From: Spirochaetales bacterium
Lineage (GTDB): Bacteria; Spirochaetota; Spirochaetia; JAFGXN01
Direction of reading: 5' to 3'
DNA length: 41,893 bases
NCBI GenBank assembly: GCA_016936615.1
Contig: JAFGXN010000048.1
Coordinates: 1 to 41,893 of the forward strand
Made by a program: the position numbers and the translations under genes. This document shows, piece after piece, positions 25,865 through 33,031 of the stretch. Below the pieces are notes generated by a model. That model had not been told where the DNA came from and made no database searches. It worked only from the letters and a program-made list of their open reading frames with translations. Every line of letters starts with the position of its first letter. Positions within the stretch are counted from its first letter, which is position 1.

Positions 25865-25880
25865 GTGACCATGTGGTCAC
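25865..25880 (-). promoter_or_regulatory. TetR operator palindrome
   Basis: GTGACCA-TG-TGGTCAC, 7-bp perfect arms. It lies between the -10 box (25892-25897) and the ribosome binding site of the TetR gene, where bound repressor would block early transcription. Confidence 0.75.
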
Positions 25881-25891
25881 CCAATAAAGAA

Positions 25892-25920
25892 AAGATACTC
25901 CTTTTTATAATAATCGTCAA
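25892..25920 (-). promoter_or_regulatory. Sigma70-type promoter of the TetR/hydrolase operon
   Basis: On the minus strand, TTGACG (25920-25915), a 17-base spacer and TATCTT (25897-25892), with the operator immediately downstream. Confidence 0.65.
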
Positions 25921-25975
25921 TAGAATTTTCTTATTTTTTCCCCTGTTGTGCTAAATAAAAACCCATCATTATTTA

Positions 25976-26004
25976 TTGACAAGATTTTTCCCACAAGTAA
26001 TAAT
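25976..26004 (+). promoter_or_regulatory. Sigma70-type promoter of the methyltransferase-like gene
   Basis: Consensus TTGACA (25976-25981) and AATAAT (25999-26004), 17-base spacer. The track ORF 25976-26647 mistakes this TTG for a start codon. Confidence 0.6.
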
Positions 26005-26020
26005 AAATCAAGGAGCTTTT

Positions 26021-26647
26021 ATGGAAAAATCAAAACCACCCCAATTATACAAACAATATTTTATAGACAAAAACGATGAACGAAAAACCCTGTTTGAGAA
26101 ACTAGTTAAACTTTTTCCAATAAAAAAAGGAATCTACCCCGGAAGCTTTGTCCACATAACACCCTCCTTCTTCATCCCAGAGATGACATACATCGACGCC
26201 GACAAAAGAATCTCAAAGTTTTTTGAAGAAACTACCCTTCTAAGCTACATCGAAGAGAACAAACATTACAAGGAGAGCCCATCAGTGCGCGGAATCCAAG
26301 CAGATTACTCAACCAACCTCCCAATCGAAAAAGCCTCATTCGACATAATGTTTTCATTCTACGCTGGATTCATATCACAATCATGCAAAAATTTCTTGAA
26401 AAAAAACGCCATCCTCGTCTGCAACAACAGCCACGGCGACGCAAGCCTTGCCGCAATCGATCCAGACTACAAACTCATAGGAGTGATAACATTCAATGAC
26501 CAGGAGTACCAAATCTCCCAAGAAGAACTAACCTCCTTTTTCATAAAAAAAGATGGATCCAGTATAGATAAAGAAAAAGTAAAAAGAACAATGACAGGCG
26601 AAAAATTCACAAAAACCCCATACGCCTACATCTTCCAACGCTACTGA
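26021..26647 (+). CDS. Methyltransferase-fold-like protein, glycine motif not conserved
   Basis: A 208-residue protein from the ATG at 26021, with AAGGAG upstream. The order FPIKKGIYPGSFVHITPSFF, MTYIDADKRISKFFEE and ASFDIMFSFYAGFISQ matches motif I, the acidic strand 2 and motif II of a class I SAM methyltransferase, but GxGxG is replaced by a looser YPGSF. SAM binding is therefore uncertain. Proteins like this occur as hypotheticals in many bacteria. The next gene begins about 50 bases downstream. Confidence 0.5.
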   Translation: MEKSKPPQLYKQYFIDKNDERKTLFEKLVKLFPIKKGIYPGSFVHITPSFFIPEMTYIDADKRISKFFEETTLLSYIEENKHYKESPSVRGIQADYSTNLPIEKASFDIMFSFYAGFISQSCKNFLKKNAILVCNNSHGDASLAAIDPDYKLIGVITFNDQEYQISQEELTSFFIKKDGSSIDKEKVKRTMTGEKFTKTPYAYIFQRY

Positions 26648-26698
26648 ATATTTCAATAAATGACCATGATACAAAAATTTAACAAGGATAAAACCAAT

Positions 26699-27229
26699 AT
26701 GAACGTAATATTTCACACACTAACAGGAATAGCATTAGGCAGCGCATTAACATCCAGGGAAAAACCCACATCAATGACAAAAAAGATTGTAACTCCAATA
26801 CTTGGATTTACCCTCGGAATAATCTCCCACGGACTGCTAGACGTACTTCCCCACACCTACCCATTAAAATCACATGTAGATATAATTTTTTCATTAGTAG
26901 CCTTCGCACTAACCCTTTTAATAGTAAAAAAAGAGACCATCCCACTCTTCACCTGCTGCTTCCTCGGTAGCATCTTCCCAGACATGATTGACCTAGGACC
27001 CGAAATGGCGAATCAATTCTTCAATTTAAAATTACCAACAATAAAAGCGAAAGTCTTCCCCTGGCACCTCCCCCAATACTCAGGCTCAATATACACCAAA
27101 CCCAGCCCCATCTCAAACCTAGCACACACATTAATAATCATCCTCTCTACAATCACAATCTTCACAAACCTGACAAAGACAATACGATTCAAAAGACGAG
27201 CAGCAGAGACAGATGAAACCCCCTTCTAG
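26699..27229 (+). CDS. YdjM-like/metal-dependent hydrolase-like membrane protein
   Basis: A 176-residue protein if started at the ATG at 26699 (MNVIFHTLTGIALGSAL), which has an AAGGA 11 bases upstream; the track start at 26660 adds 13 polar residues without a ribosome binding site. Three to four membrane helices are visible. The polar motifs in or near the membrane, FHTLTG, IISHGLLDVLPH and GSIFPDMIDLGP, follow the His/Asp pattern of integral-membrane metal-dependent hydrolase-like proteins (YdjM/DUF457 type). The function is unknown. It may be co-transcribed with the methyltransferase-like gene. Confidence 0.6.
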   Translation: MNVIFHTLTGIALGSALTSREKPTSMTKKIVTPILGFTLGIISHGLLDVLPHTYPLKSHVDIIFSLVAFALTLLIVKKETIPLFTCCFLGSIFPDMIDLGPEMANQFFNLKLPTIKAKVFPWHLPQYSGSIYTKPSPISNLAHTLIIILSTITIFTNLTKTIRFKRRAAETDETPF

Positions 27230-27352
27230 GATAGAAAAAAATGGCATACATAGAAAATCTCTTAGGCTCAGGTTCACCTGTATAAGCAGTACATTTTTAC
27301 ATCAAAGAAGAACAAAAAGTAAGAAGATTAGTAAAAAATAACGAAAAGAAAC

Positions 27353-27381
27353 TTGACACACGTTCACATTTACGCTAACAT
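27353..27381 (+). promoter_or_regulatory. Sigma70-type promoter upstream of the HigA-like gene
   Basis: TTGACA (27353-27358), a 17-base spacer, TAACAT (27376-27381). It lies at the 5' edge of the toxin remnant, so the antitoxin can be expressed without an intact toxin gene. Confidence 0.65.
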
Positions 27382-27512
27382 TTGTATCTCTACAGGAAAA
27401 ACAACTAATAATACTGACTCATGGTTTTCAAAAGAAAACGATGAAAACACCACGGCGAGAAATAGAGCGAGCAGAATGCTACCGCCAAGATTATTTACGG
27501 AGGCAAATATGA
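27357..27512 (+). pseudogene. HigB-type (DUF891/Gp49-like) toxin remnant
   Basis: This frame, not in the track, is open for 51 codons before the TGA at 27510-27512. Its end reads LTHGFQKKTMKTPRREIER and AECYRQDYLRR, the characteristic C-terminus of HigB/RelE toxins of the DUF891 (phage Gp49-like) family, where HGF.KKT.KTP..EI..A is conserved. The N-terminal about 60 residues of the toxin are absent: the frame is preceded by TGA and has no suitable start codon. The stop overlaps the antitoxin ATG in ATGA, the coupling expected of an original higBA operon. The toxin is therefore truncated and presumably inactive. Confidence 0.75.
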
Positions 27513-27784
27513 GTGACGTAGAAAAATACATAAAAAAGAAAGAAACAGCTTCTCCCGGATTCAAGCAAAAAGTTAACGATGAAATTCTAAACCTTCGAAT
27601 CGGAGAAGAAATAAGAAAAATGAGAACTGCAGAAGGAATGACACAAGAAGAACTTGCAAAAAAGATGTCTACAACTAAAAGTGCTATTTCTCGACTAGAA
27701 AATCACTCTGAAAGTGTTCGACTATCAACAATAGAGAAAGTAGCAGAAATCTTCAAAAAAAAGGTAATTATAAGTTTCAAATAA
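27509..27784 (+). CDS. higA: HigA-type antitoxin, Xre-family helix-turn-helix
   Basis: A 91-residue protein from the ATG at 27509 with GGAGG 5 bases upstream; the track's 143-residue ORF adds a false N-terminus from the TTG of the -35 box. The helix-turn-helix is RIGEEIRKMRTAEGMTQEEL then MSTTKSAISRLENHSESVRL. The short N-terminal segment SDVEKYIKKKETASPGF is typical of HigA partners of DUF891 toxins. Its toxin is truncated upstream, so it now acts alone as a DNA-binding regulator, or protects against related HigB toxins (inference). Confidence 0.85.
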   Translation: MSDVEKYIKKKETASPGFKQKVNDEILNLRIGEEIRKMRTAEGMTQEELAKKMSTTKSAISRLENHSESVRLSTIEKVAEIFKKKVIISFK

Positions 27785-27902
27785 TATAAACACCTCAGCT
27801 ACTGAATAATCAATCAATAGTATTTGATCATCTCCTTTTTCCAAAAGAAAGCATATCATTTCTGAAATAAATTATGTATCTTTTATTAGAACTTTTTCAC
27901 AA

Positions 27903-27931
27903 TTGACTCAACAACTCATCACTGATATTAT
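27903..27931 (+). promoter_or_regulatory. Sigma70-type promoter of the four-TM protein gene
   Basis: TTGACT (27903-27908), a 17-base spacer, TATTAT (27926-27931). AAGAGG precedes the ATG at 27968. Confidence 0.65.
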
Positions 27932-27967
27932 TATTAAAATAGCCCAAAGTCATAAAAAGAGGATCCC

Positions 27968-28723
27968 ATGGAATACCAGATATTTAAAACATCAGAAGAA
28001 TTTATCAAGACACAAAAAAAAGTAAACCTAGCAATGTATATTCTTTTCCCAATACTAATAATAATAGCTGGAGCAATACCGCTTATAATCTCTGGTGATA
28101 TGAAAGAAAATTTTAAACTGTTCCTACTAATTATTGGAATTATGTTTGTAATTATAGAAATTATAACATTCATAATGTCAAAGATTGTCTTTAGAGCATT
28201 AGAAAACAATGAAATACTTCTCAGCGAACATGAAATAATAAGACAGAACAAAAAAGTCAAAGAAACAATCAAAATCAGCGATATCAATAAAATTTTTATA
28301 AGAGAAAACAGAAAAAACAAAATCCATTTTATCAGAATCTTTTTTGACAAAAAAAGCATCACCATTCAAGGGATAGAGAAAATTGAAGAATTTTGTGAAT
28401 CCTTGGAAACTCTTACATCTTCAAATGAAGATAAGAAGGAAACAAAAAAGAAACCTTTCTTGATCGACCCACTTAGCCTCCCTTACAAGCTTTGTTTGTC
28501 ATCTTTTATGTTTTTTTTCGGACTAGTTCCAGCACTTACTTTTCTGGCTCTTGGAAATGATAAAGGTTTCCAAATATTTGTTTCCATGACTATTATCACA
28601 GGAGGAGGAAATTTTCTTCTTACCAGACCTCTTTCAACAAACTCAGGAAAAGTCTTCTCGAAGTTTGAAACAATTATGGGAATTTTTCTGATAATAATAG
28701 GACTAGCAAATATAATAATTTAA
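27968..28723 (+). CDS. Four-TM membrane protein with PH-like central domain
   Basis: A 251-residue protein. Two membrane helices near 20-42 and 50-72 precede a soluble beta-rich segment at about 78-145 (ILLSEHEIIRQNKKVKETIK, ISDINKIFIRE, KKSITIQGIEKIEEFCESL), the layout of bacterial PH-like (YcxB/bPH2-type) domain proteins. A Lys/Glu linker leads to two more helices near 180-205 and 230-250. There is no signal peptide. The function is unknown. Monocistronic with its own promoter. Confidence 0.55.
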   Translation: MEYQIFKTSEEFIKTQKKVNLAMYILFPILIIIAGAIPLIISGDMKENFKLFLLIIGIMFVIIEIITFIMSKIVFRALENNEILLSEHEIIRQNKKVKETIKISDINKIFIRENRKNKIHFIRIFFDKKSITIQGIEKIEEFCESLETLTSSNEDKKETKKKPFLIDPLSLPYKLCLSSFMFFFGLVPALTFLALGNDKGFQIFVSMTIITGGGNFLLTRPLSTNSGKVFSKFETIMGIFLIIIGLANIII

Positions 28724-28898
28724 ATTTTTTTATAGCAGTATGAACAAATAGTCGAAGCTTAATAAAAACATCTTCAAGAATTTCCCAGCCGAACTCCACT
28801 CATAACCTCACAAATTGCTTCTCCCTGTTTTTTCTAATAAAATTAAATCAAAACCACTCCGGAAAAACCAGCAGAGAAGCTGGAAAAAAGAGGTAACC

Positions 28899-29738
28899 AT
28901 GAAAAGAGAAATCCAACAACAGACAAAAGGCTACAGAACACAAGATGGCGCAGGAGTCAGCCTCGTGCGAGTACTCGGTCCCCGAACAGTTCAGGAATAT
29001 GACCCCATATTAATGCTCGACTCCTTCGACAGCACGAATCCAGCCGACTACACCGCAGGCTTCCCCCTACATCCGCACCGAGGAATAGAAACAATCAGCT
29101 ACGTCTACCAGGGTAAAATGTCGCATAAAGACAGCCTCGGCAATGAAGACACAATCAGCGACGGCGAAATACAATGGATGACAGCCGGCTCAGGAATCCT
29201 CCACGAAGAAAACCTCCCGGCAAGCAAACGCCTGCTCGGCGTCCAGCTCTGGCTCAACCTCCCCGCAAAAGACAAAATGGCACAGCCAGTCTACAAAAGC
29301 ATCAAAAGCCATGAAATTCCAGAAATCACCCTCGACATCGGAAAAATAAGAATCCTCGCCGGCAGTTTCAACGGAACAAAAGGCTACACAAGCAAATACC
29401 TGCCACTCGACTACTACGACATACACCTCAACCCTGCCGAATCAATCACAATCGACACCGACCGCAACCGCTCCGTCATGCTATTCACCCTCAGCGGTCA
29501 GGCATACATAGCAGACCAGCTGATAAGTGAAAAAACCGCAGTCAAACTAACATCAGGCGACACCATCGAGATAAAAGCCGCAGACACCCCCGCTCAAATA
29601 TTATTCATCAGCTCCACATTTCTAGGCGAGCCAGTAGCCTGGGGCGGCCCAATCGTAATGAACACCCAGCAGGAACTCGACAAAGCCTTCGACGACCTCG
29701 ACAAAGGCACCTTCCTGAAAAGCAAAATCAGCTACTGA
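28899..29738 (+). CDS. Pirin-family cupin protein
   Basis: A 279-residue protein from the ATG at 28899 with AGAGG upstream; the track start is 28 codons earlier and has no family support. The N-terminal cupin has LVRVLGPRTVQEYDPILMLD, FPLHPHRGIETISYVYQG (metal-binding His pair) and GSGILHEENLP (third His and Glu), the full iron site of pirins. The second cupin is more divergent, as usual. Some pirins are quercetinases and others are redox sensors; this one cannot be placed. It has clearly more G+C than its neighbours. Confidence 0.92.
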   Translation: MKREIQQQTKGYRTQDGAGVSLVRVLGPRTVQEYDPILMLDSFDSTNPADYTAGFPLHPHRGIETISYVYQGKMSHKDSLGNEDTISDGEIQWMTAGSGILHEENLPASKRLLGVQLWLNLPAKDKMAQPVYKSIKSHEIPEITLDIGKIRILAGSFNGTKGYTSKYLPLDYYDIHLNPAESITIDTDRNRSVMLFTLSGQAYIADQLISEKTAVKLTSGDTIEIKAADTPAQILFISSTFLGEPVAWGGPIVMNTQQELDKAFDDLDKGTFLKSKISY

Positions 29739-29748
29739 CAGGTAGAAA

Positions 29749-29788
29749 TGTTTTTGAAGAAGAAAAAATTCGCAGACACTTTGACGAA
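29749..29788 (+). pseudogene. N-terminal remnant of a Bro-N (antirepressor-like) gene
   Basis: In the frame starting at 29750 the sequence encodes VFEEEKIRRHFDE, matching VFENQTIRRHFDE of the intact Bro-N protein (33032-33886) at 10 of 13 residues. At the DNA level 29749-29788 matches 33055-33094 without gaps at 35 of 40 bases, including 22 identical bases. Only the first about 20 codons survive, with no in-frame start, and then the HEPN gene end begins at 29804. This is a relic of a second copy, or of a rearrangement of the first. Confidence 0.75.
29767..29788 (+). repeat. 22-bp direct repeat, copy 1
   Basis: AATTCGCAGACACTTTGACGAA starts here and is repeated exactly at 33073-33094, 3306 bases downstream in the same orientation. 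The interval contains the HEPN/MNT pair and the two tandem paralogs. Confidence 0.95.
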
Positions 29789-29803
29789 GCAAGATCTGAT
29801 AAA

Positions 29804-30190
29804 TTATTCCTCAACCTTTGCAAGAACAAATGCACGGAGAACTTCCAAATCGTCTATAGCTTTACGCATATCGGCATCATTGATTTCATATGGATAAGGG
29901 TAACGAATTTCTACTGAATAATCAGTCAAATCGATGCATCTCTGTTTTAGTTTTTCAAATTCAGAATCAATCTCTGTGCATTTTTTAAGAATTTCAACTA
30001 AATCATGAGTCTTTTTTATCTCGCCAGAATTTTTCACGATAAATGATTTCAACAACTTTTCTGCAGACTGCTGACAATGAAAACAAACAATTTCTAATAA
30101 TGGCTTATGAGCTTGTGCAAGTAAAATTGCAGCATCGTAATCATCTTGAGCAACATCAATCCATCGCAAAAATTCTTCATCCCTACTCAT
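29804..30190 (-). CDS. HEPN-domain protein (partner of MNT nucleotidyltransferase)
   Basis: A 128-residue protein from the ATG at 30190 (MSRDEEFLRWIDVAQ), with GGAG 9 bases upstream inside the MNT gene; the track start at 30226 adds 12 residues. FLRWIDVAQDDYDAA, CFHCQQSAEKLLKSFI, KTHDLVEIL and EIRYPYPYEI form the helical pattern of PF05168-type HEPN proteins. With the MNT protein it makes a two-gene module of the kind now called type VII toxin-antitoxin: HEPN is an RNase-like toxin and MNT inactivates it by nucleotidylation. Here the MNT gene comes first and the two overlap by 8 bases. Confidence 0.88.
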   Translation of the reverse strand: MSRDEEFLRWIDVAQDDYDAAILLAQAHKPLLEIVCFHCQQSAEKLLKSFIVKNSGEIKKTHDLVEILKKCTEIDSEFEKLKQRCIDLTDYSVEIRYPYPYEINDADMRKAIDDLEVLRAFVLAKVEE

Positions 30191-30530
30191 AAATAGAAAC
30201 TCCATTTTCTTCAATTTCTTTTTCAATACTGCTCAAACTGCTAGACCGCTCATAAAACTCATCAAAAGAATAGACCAGTAAATCAAGAGGAATTGAGACA
30301 AAATCATACAACTCTCGCCTTATTTTACGCAGTAAATCAATCTTTCTAATATCACTATCTGTCAAAATACAAAGATCCAAATCACTATCTGCGGTTGCGG
30401 TTCCGTCCGAATATGAACCAAACAAAATAACTTTTTTTACATCCGAATTCATAGAGAGAATCTGGCGAATTTTCAACAAGACACCCTGAATATTTTCCAA
30501 AAAAGTACCCTCATATTTAATATAACACAT
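30183..30530 (-). CDS. MNT-type minimal nucleotidyltransferase antitoxin
   Basis: A 115-residue protein. VILFGSYSDGTATADSDLDLCIL carries the nucleotidyltransferase signature GS(10-11)DxD. Members of this family (MJ0435 type) add AMP or other nucleotides to the HEPN partner and neutralise it. A third acidic residue may be in LDLLVYS. The start ATG at 30530 has no strong ribosome binding site; MNSDVKK at residue 27 is too far in for the fold. It forms an operon with the HEPN gene. The upstream divergent region holds a 10-bp inverted repeat. Confidence 0.9.
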   Translation of the reverse strand: MCYIKYEGTFLENIQGVLLKIRQILSMNSDVKKVILFGSYSDGTATADSDLDLCILTDSDIRKIDLLRKIRRELYDFVSIPLDLLVYSFDEFYERSSSLSSIEKEIEENGVSIYE

Positions 30531-30568
30531 TTTCCAAATAAAATTTCATATTTTTTCATTTCCTCATC

Positions 30569-30612
30569 ATTTTCCTGCATCTCTGAAATCTAGCTGACAA
30601 ACGCAGGAAAAT
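30569..30612. repeat. Inverted repeat in the divergent MNT/exported-protein region
   Basis: ATTTTCCTGC (30569-30578) and GCAGGAAAAT (30603-30612), perfect 10-bp arms with a 24-base spacer, between the MNT start (-) and the exported protein gene (+). A weak CTGACA-17-CACAAT promoter (30594-30622, +) overlaps the right arm. It is a candidate operator. Confidence 0.55.
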
Positions 30613-30666
30613 ATGCCACAATAAAAAAAGTTCTAATAATTTAAAAATCCATGGAGCACAAAACGA

Positions 30667-31791
30667 ATGAAACGAAAAATAATCCTAATTCTATTACTCA
30701 GCTGTATCTTTTCTCTGAACGCAAACATTAAGGAACATGAAGTTCAAGATAAATTGTATTCCTTTAATGGGACGCTTAAAATTGTTTCTTCTGAATTTAT
30801 GGGATTTGGAGGGGAAAGCACATCCTATTATTCTAATGGACAGCTCCTGAGTCAATTTTATTATAAAGGATTGTATGATCCAGAGAACAACTCTGGTGCT
30901 CTCATTTATAGCGGAAAAAGTAATAAGGTTTATGAAATAGATAATTGGTGCTATATATATAGAGACTATTTAATAACAAAAACTCGCATTCAAGAGGAAG
31001 ATCTCTATTTTTTTAAGTTATTGAAAGAAATAGATGGAGAACTTAAAGTAGTAGATCATTTGTATACAAAGAATTTTAATCTTCTGATGAGCGATTCTTT
31101 CATTAATGTTTATTCAAATGAAGGCCTTTATGTTTTTTATTCAATCGAAGCAGATAAGTTTAAAAAATTACATAAATTATATTTAGGAATAGAAAACTAC
31201 AGGTGGGATGGCTTTTTTTCAAAAAATGGAAAATATGTCTTTTACGACACTGAGGGAATATATATAAATCTTATTACAGGTCAAAAATTTTCACTTCCCT
31301 TGCCTTCTGGAAAATATTCTGCCACTTTGTGTTGCCTACGTGAAACAAAAGCGCTATTTAATAGTACTAACTTTAACTCATTTTTTACATTTAACATTGA
31401 AACAGGCCTTACATACGACATAGAAAGCCCAGATGTAGAACTAATAAGGTTCTATGAAGATAATAACCCTTTTTTCTACAGTGTCGCTGGAGAATCTATT
31501 AGTCTATATAAATTCAACTTTGAATCTAGCAAGTTTGACCTTATTGTAACATTTAAATCGCATTTTAATGAGGAAGAAGTTGATCGGATAAGTCTCAGAG
31601 AAGTTCAAGAGCACAATGGGAAAATTTATATCTCAACCTTTGGCGAGGGCTACATCTATGATATAAAGCAGAAGAAACTTACAGATAAATTTGTTTCAAA
31701 TCTTAAATACGGGTTAAATGTAAATTACATCAAGTTCAGGATTGTTGGAGATGATATTTTAGTCTTCTCTGATGGGAAGATGCTGGAATAG
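30667..31791 (+). CDS. Exported beta-propeller-like protein, tandem paralog 1
   Basis: A 374-residue protein with signal peptide MKRKIILILLLSCIFSLNAN; the Cys is followed by IFSLNA, so signal peptidase I cleavage after LNA fits better than lipidation. The mature protein is a series of short beta strands with Phe/Tyr/Gly turns and no family I recognise. Its last about 110 residues (LYKFNFESSKFDLI, VQEHNGKIYISTF, YIYDIKQKKLTDKF, VGDDILVF) match the end of the next protein. GGAG lies 9 bases upstream of the ATG. It is probably co-transcribed with the next gene. Confidence 0.7.
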   Translation: MKRKIILILLLSCIFSLNANIKEHEVQDKLYSFNGTLKIVSSEFMGFGGESTSYYSNGQLLSQFYYKGLYDPENNSGALIYSGKSNKVYEIDNWCYIYRDYLITKTRIQEEDLYFFKLLKEIDGELKVVDHLYTKNFNLLMSDSFINVYSNEGLYVFYSIEADKFKKLHKLYLGIENYRWDGFFSKNGKYVFYDTEGIYINLITGQKFSLPLPSGKYSATLCCLRETKALFNSTNFNSFFTFNIETGLTYDIESPDVELIRFYEDNNPFFYSVAGESISLYKFNFESSKFDLIVTFKSHFNEEEVDRISLREVQEHNGKIYISTFGEGYIYDIKQKKLTDKFVSNLKYGLNVNYIKFRIVGDDILVFSDGKMLE

Positions 31792-31795
31792 AATT

Positions 31796-32974
31796 ATGAA
31801 AAAAACCCCAAATTATAAAAATAATTTTACAGCCATAACAGAAAGAACAAAAACAAAAAAGCCTTGGCTTGTTCTTTTTTCCACGCTAACAATTTTCTCA
31901 TTATCGTATGCAAATCAAAAGGAATATATTGTTGGCAACAGTGTTTATTTGTTTACAGATAATGGGTTAGAACAGATTTATTATTCTTCGTCAATAGAAT
32001 TTAATGAGCCGAGATGGCGAAGCCAAGGGTGGTTTCTTCAAAATATAAATGATTATAAAATTTTCTCTGATGGTAGACCTGTTGTAAATTTGTATAACAG
32101 CCACACAAATAAAATTATTGAAACCGAAGGTGATTTTTTCATTGTAAATAAAAAAAACTTGTTAAAAATTTATCCTCAAGAATCGAATGACAATGTCTTG
32201 CAAAAAATTCAACTTGTAAAAATTGAAGGACAAAATTTCAAAGTGATAGATGAAATTCTATTTTCTGAAGCAACCTTGAGAGTCTACGATAATATTTTCA
32301 TAATTAATGAGGATGAAAATAAAGAAGTTATCAAAATATACACAGTTGACAATGATAAAATAAAATTATTGAAAGAAACTAGAACAAAAGAAGAGATAAA
32401 CTTACCAGAGTGGTCCTTCCTCATTGATAACAGGTATTTAGCTGAATACTATGGAAGCTATTATTTAGATATTTTTACAGGAGAAAAGTCGTACATTAAA
32501 GTAGAAGGACAGTTTGGTATACGTTATTGCGAGGGGTCAAAGATTTTTGCATATTTACACACGCCTTCAGATAAAACTAATAAACCGCAATATTTTATCT
32601 TTGATATTAAAACTCAAGAAATAATCTTTGTAAACATTTCAGAATTCTACGGGAGTCCTTTAGCTCGAGATAACCAAGGAGCACGATATTTCAGAAACAA
32701 TAATCATGATAGTTATCCCCTTTACAAATTCGATTTTGAATCAAAGAAGTTCAAATTTATCGTCGATGGATTTGATTCTGAAATATCCGGAGTTCAGGAG
32801 TACAAAAATAAGCTGTTAATTGCAACACAAAAAAAGGCATATATCTACGATCTGGAAAAAAAACAGATAACAGGAAAATTTTCTATTTCTTCAGAAATTA
32901 TTTCTCACACAATTGTTTTTACTGTTGTTGGAGATGATCTGCTAGTCTATACTCAGGAGATTTTTTATAGGTAA
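31796..32974 (+). CDS. Exported beta-propeller-like protein, tandem paralog 2
   Basis: A 392-residue protein from the ATG at 31796 (MKKTPNYKNN), 4 bases after the upstream stop; the track start overlaps the previous gene. The N-terminus is polar for about 27 residues, then WLVLFSTLTIFSLSYA serves as signal sequence or membrane anchor. The C-terminus (LYKFDFESKKFKFI, VQEYKNKLLIAT, YIYDLEKKQITGKF, VGDDLLVY) aligns segment by segment with paralog 1, showing a tandem duplication followed by divergence. The N-terminal halves are much less alike. Function unknown. Confidence 0.7.
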   Translation: MKKTPNYKNNFTAITERTKTKKPWLVLFSTLTIFSLSYANQKEYIVGNSVYLFTDNGLEQIYYSSSIEFNEPRWRSQGWFLQNINDYKIFSDGRPVVNLYNSHTNKIIETEGDFFIVNKKNLLKIYPQESNDNVLQKIQLVKIEGQNFKVIDEILFSEATLRVYDNIFIINEDENKEVIKIYTVDNDKIKLLKETRTKEEINLPEWSFLIDNRYLAEYYGSYYLDIFTGEKSYIKVEGQFGIRYCEGSKIFAYLHTPSDKTNKPQYFIFDIKTQEIIFVNISEFYGSPLARDNQGARYFRNNNHDSYPLYKFDFESKKFKFIVDGFDSEISGVQEYKNKLLIATQKKAYIYDLEKKQITGKFSISSEIISHTIVFTVVGDDLLVYTQEIFYR

Positions 32975-33031
32975 TTCCTGTTGACCGAATCAAAATTCGC
33001 AAATAGAATAAATTAATAGGGTGAGGGAAAA

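Noticed and set aside
25976-26020. TTG start for the methyltransferase-like gene
   Set aside because: This TTG is the first half of a consensus -35 box; the ATG at 26021 has a proper ribosome binding site.
27241-27379. Short frame MAYIENLLGSGSPV, a stop, then about 30 further open codons
   Set aside because: Considered as the N-terminal part of the broken HigB or of a PH-domain gene, but no convincing family match could be seen on either side of the stop.
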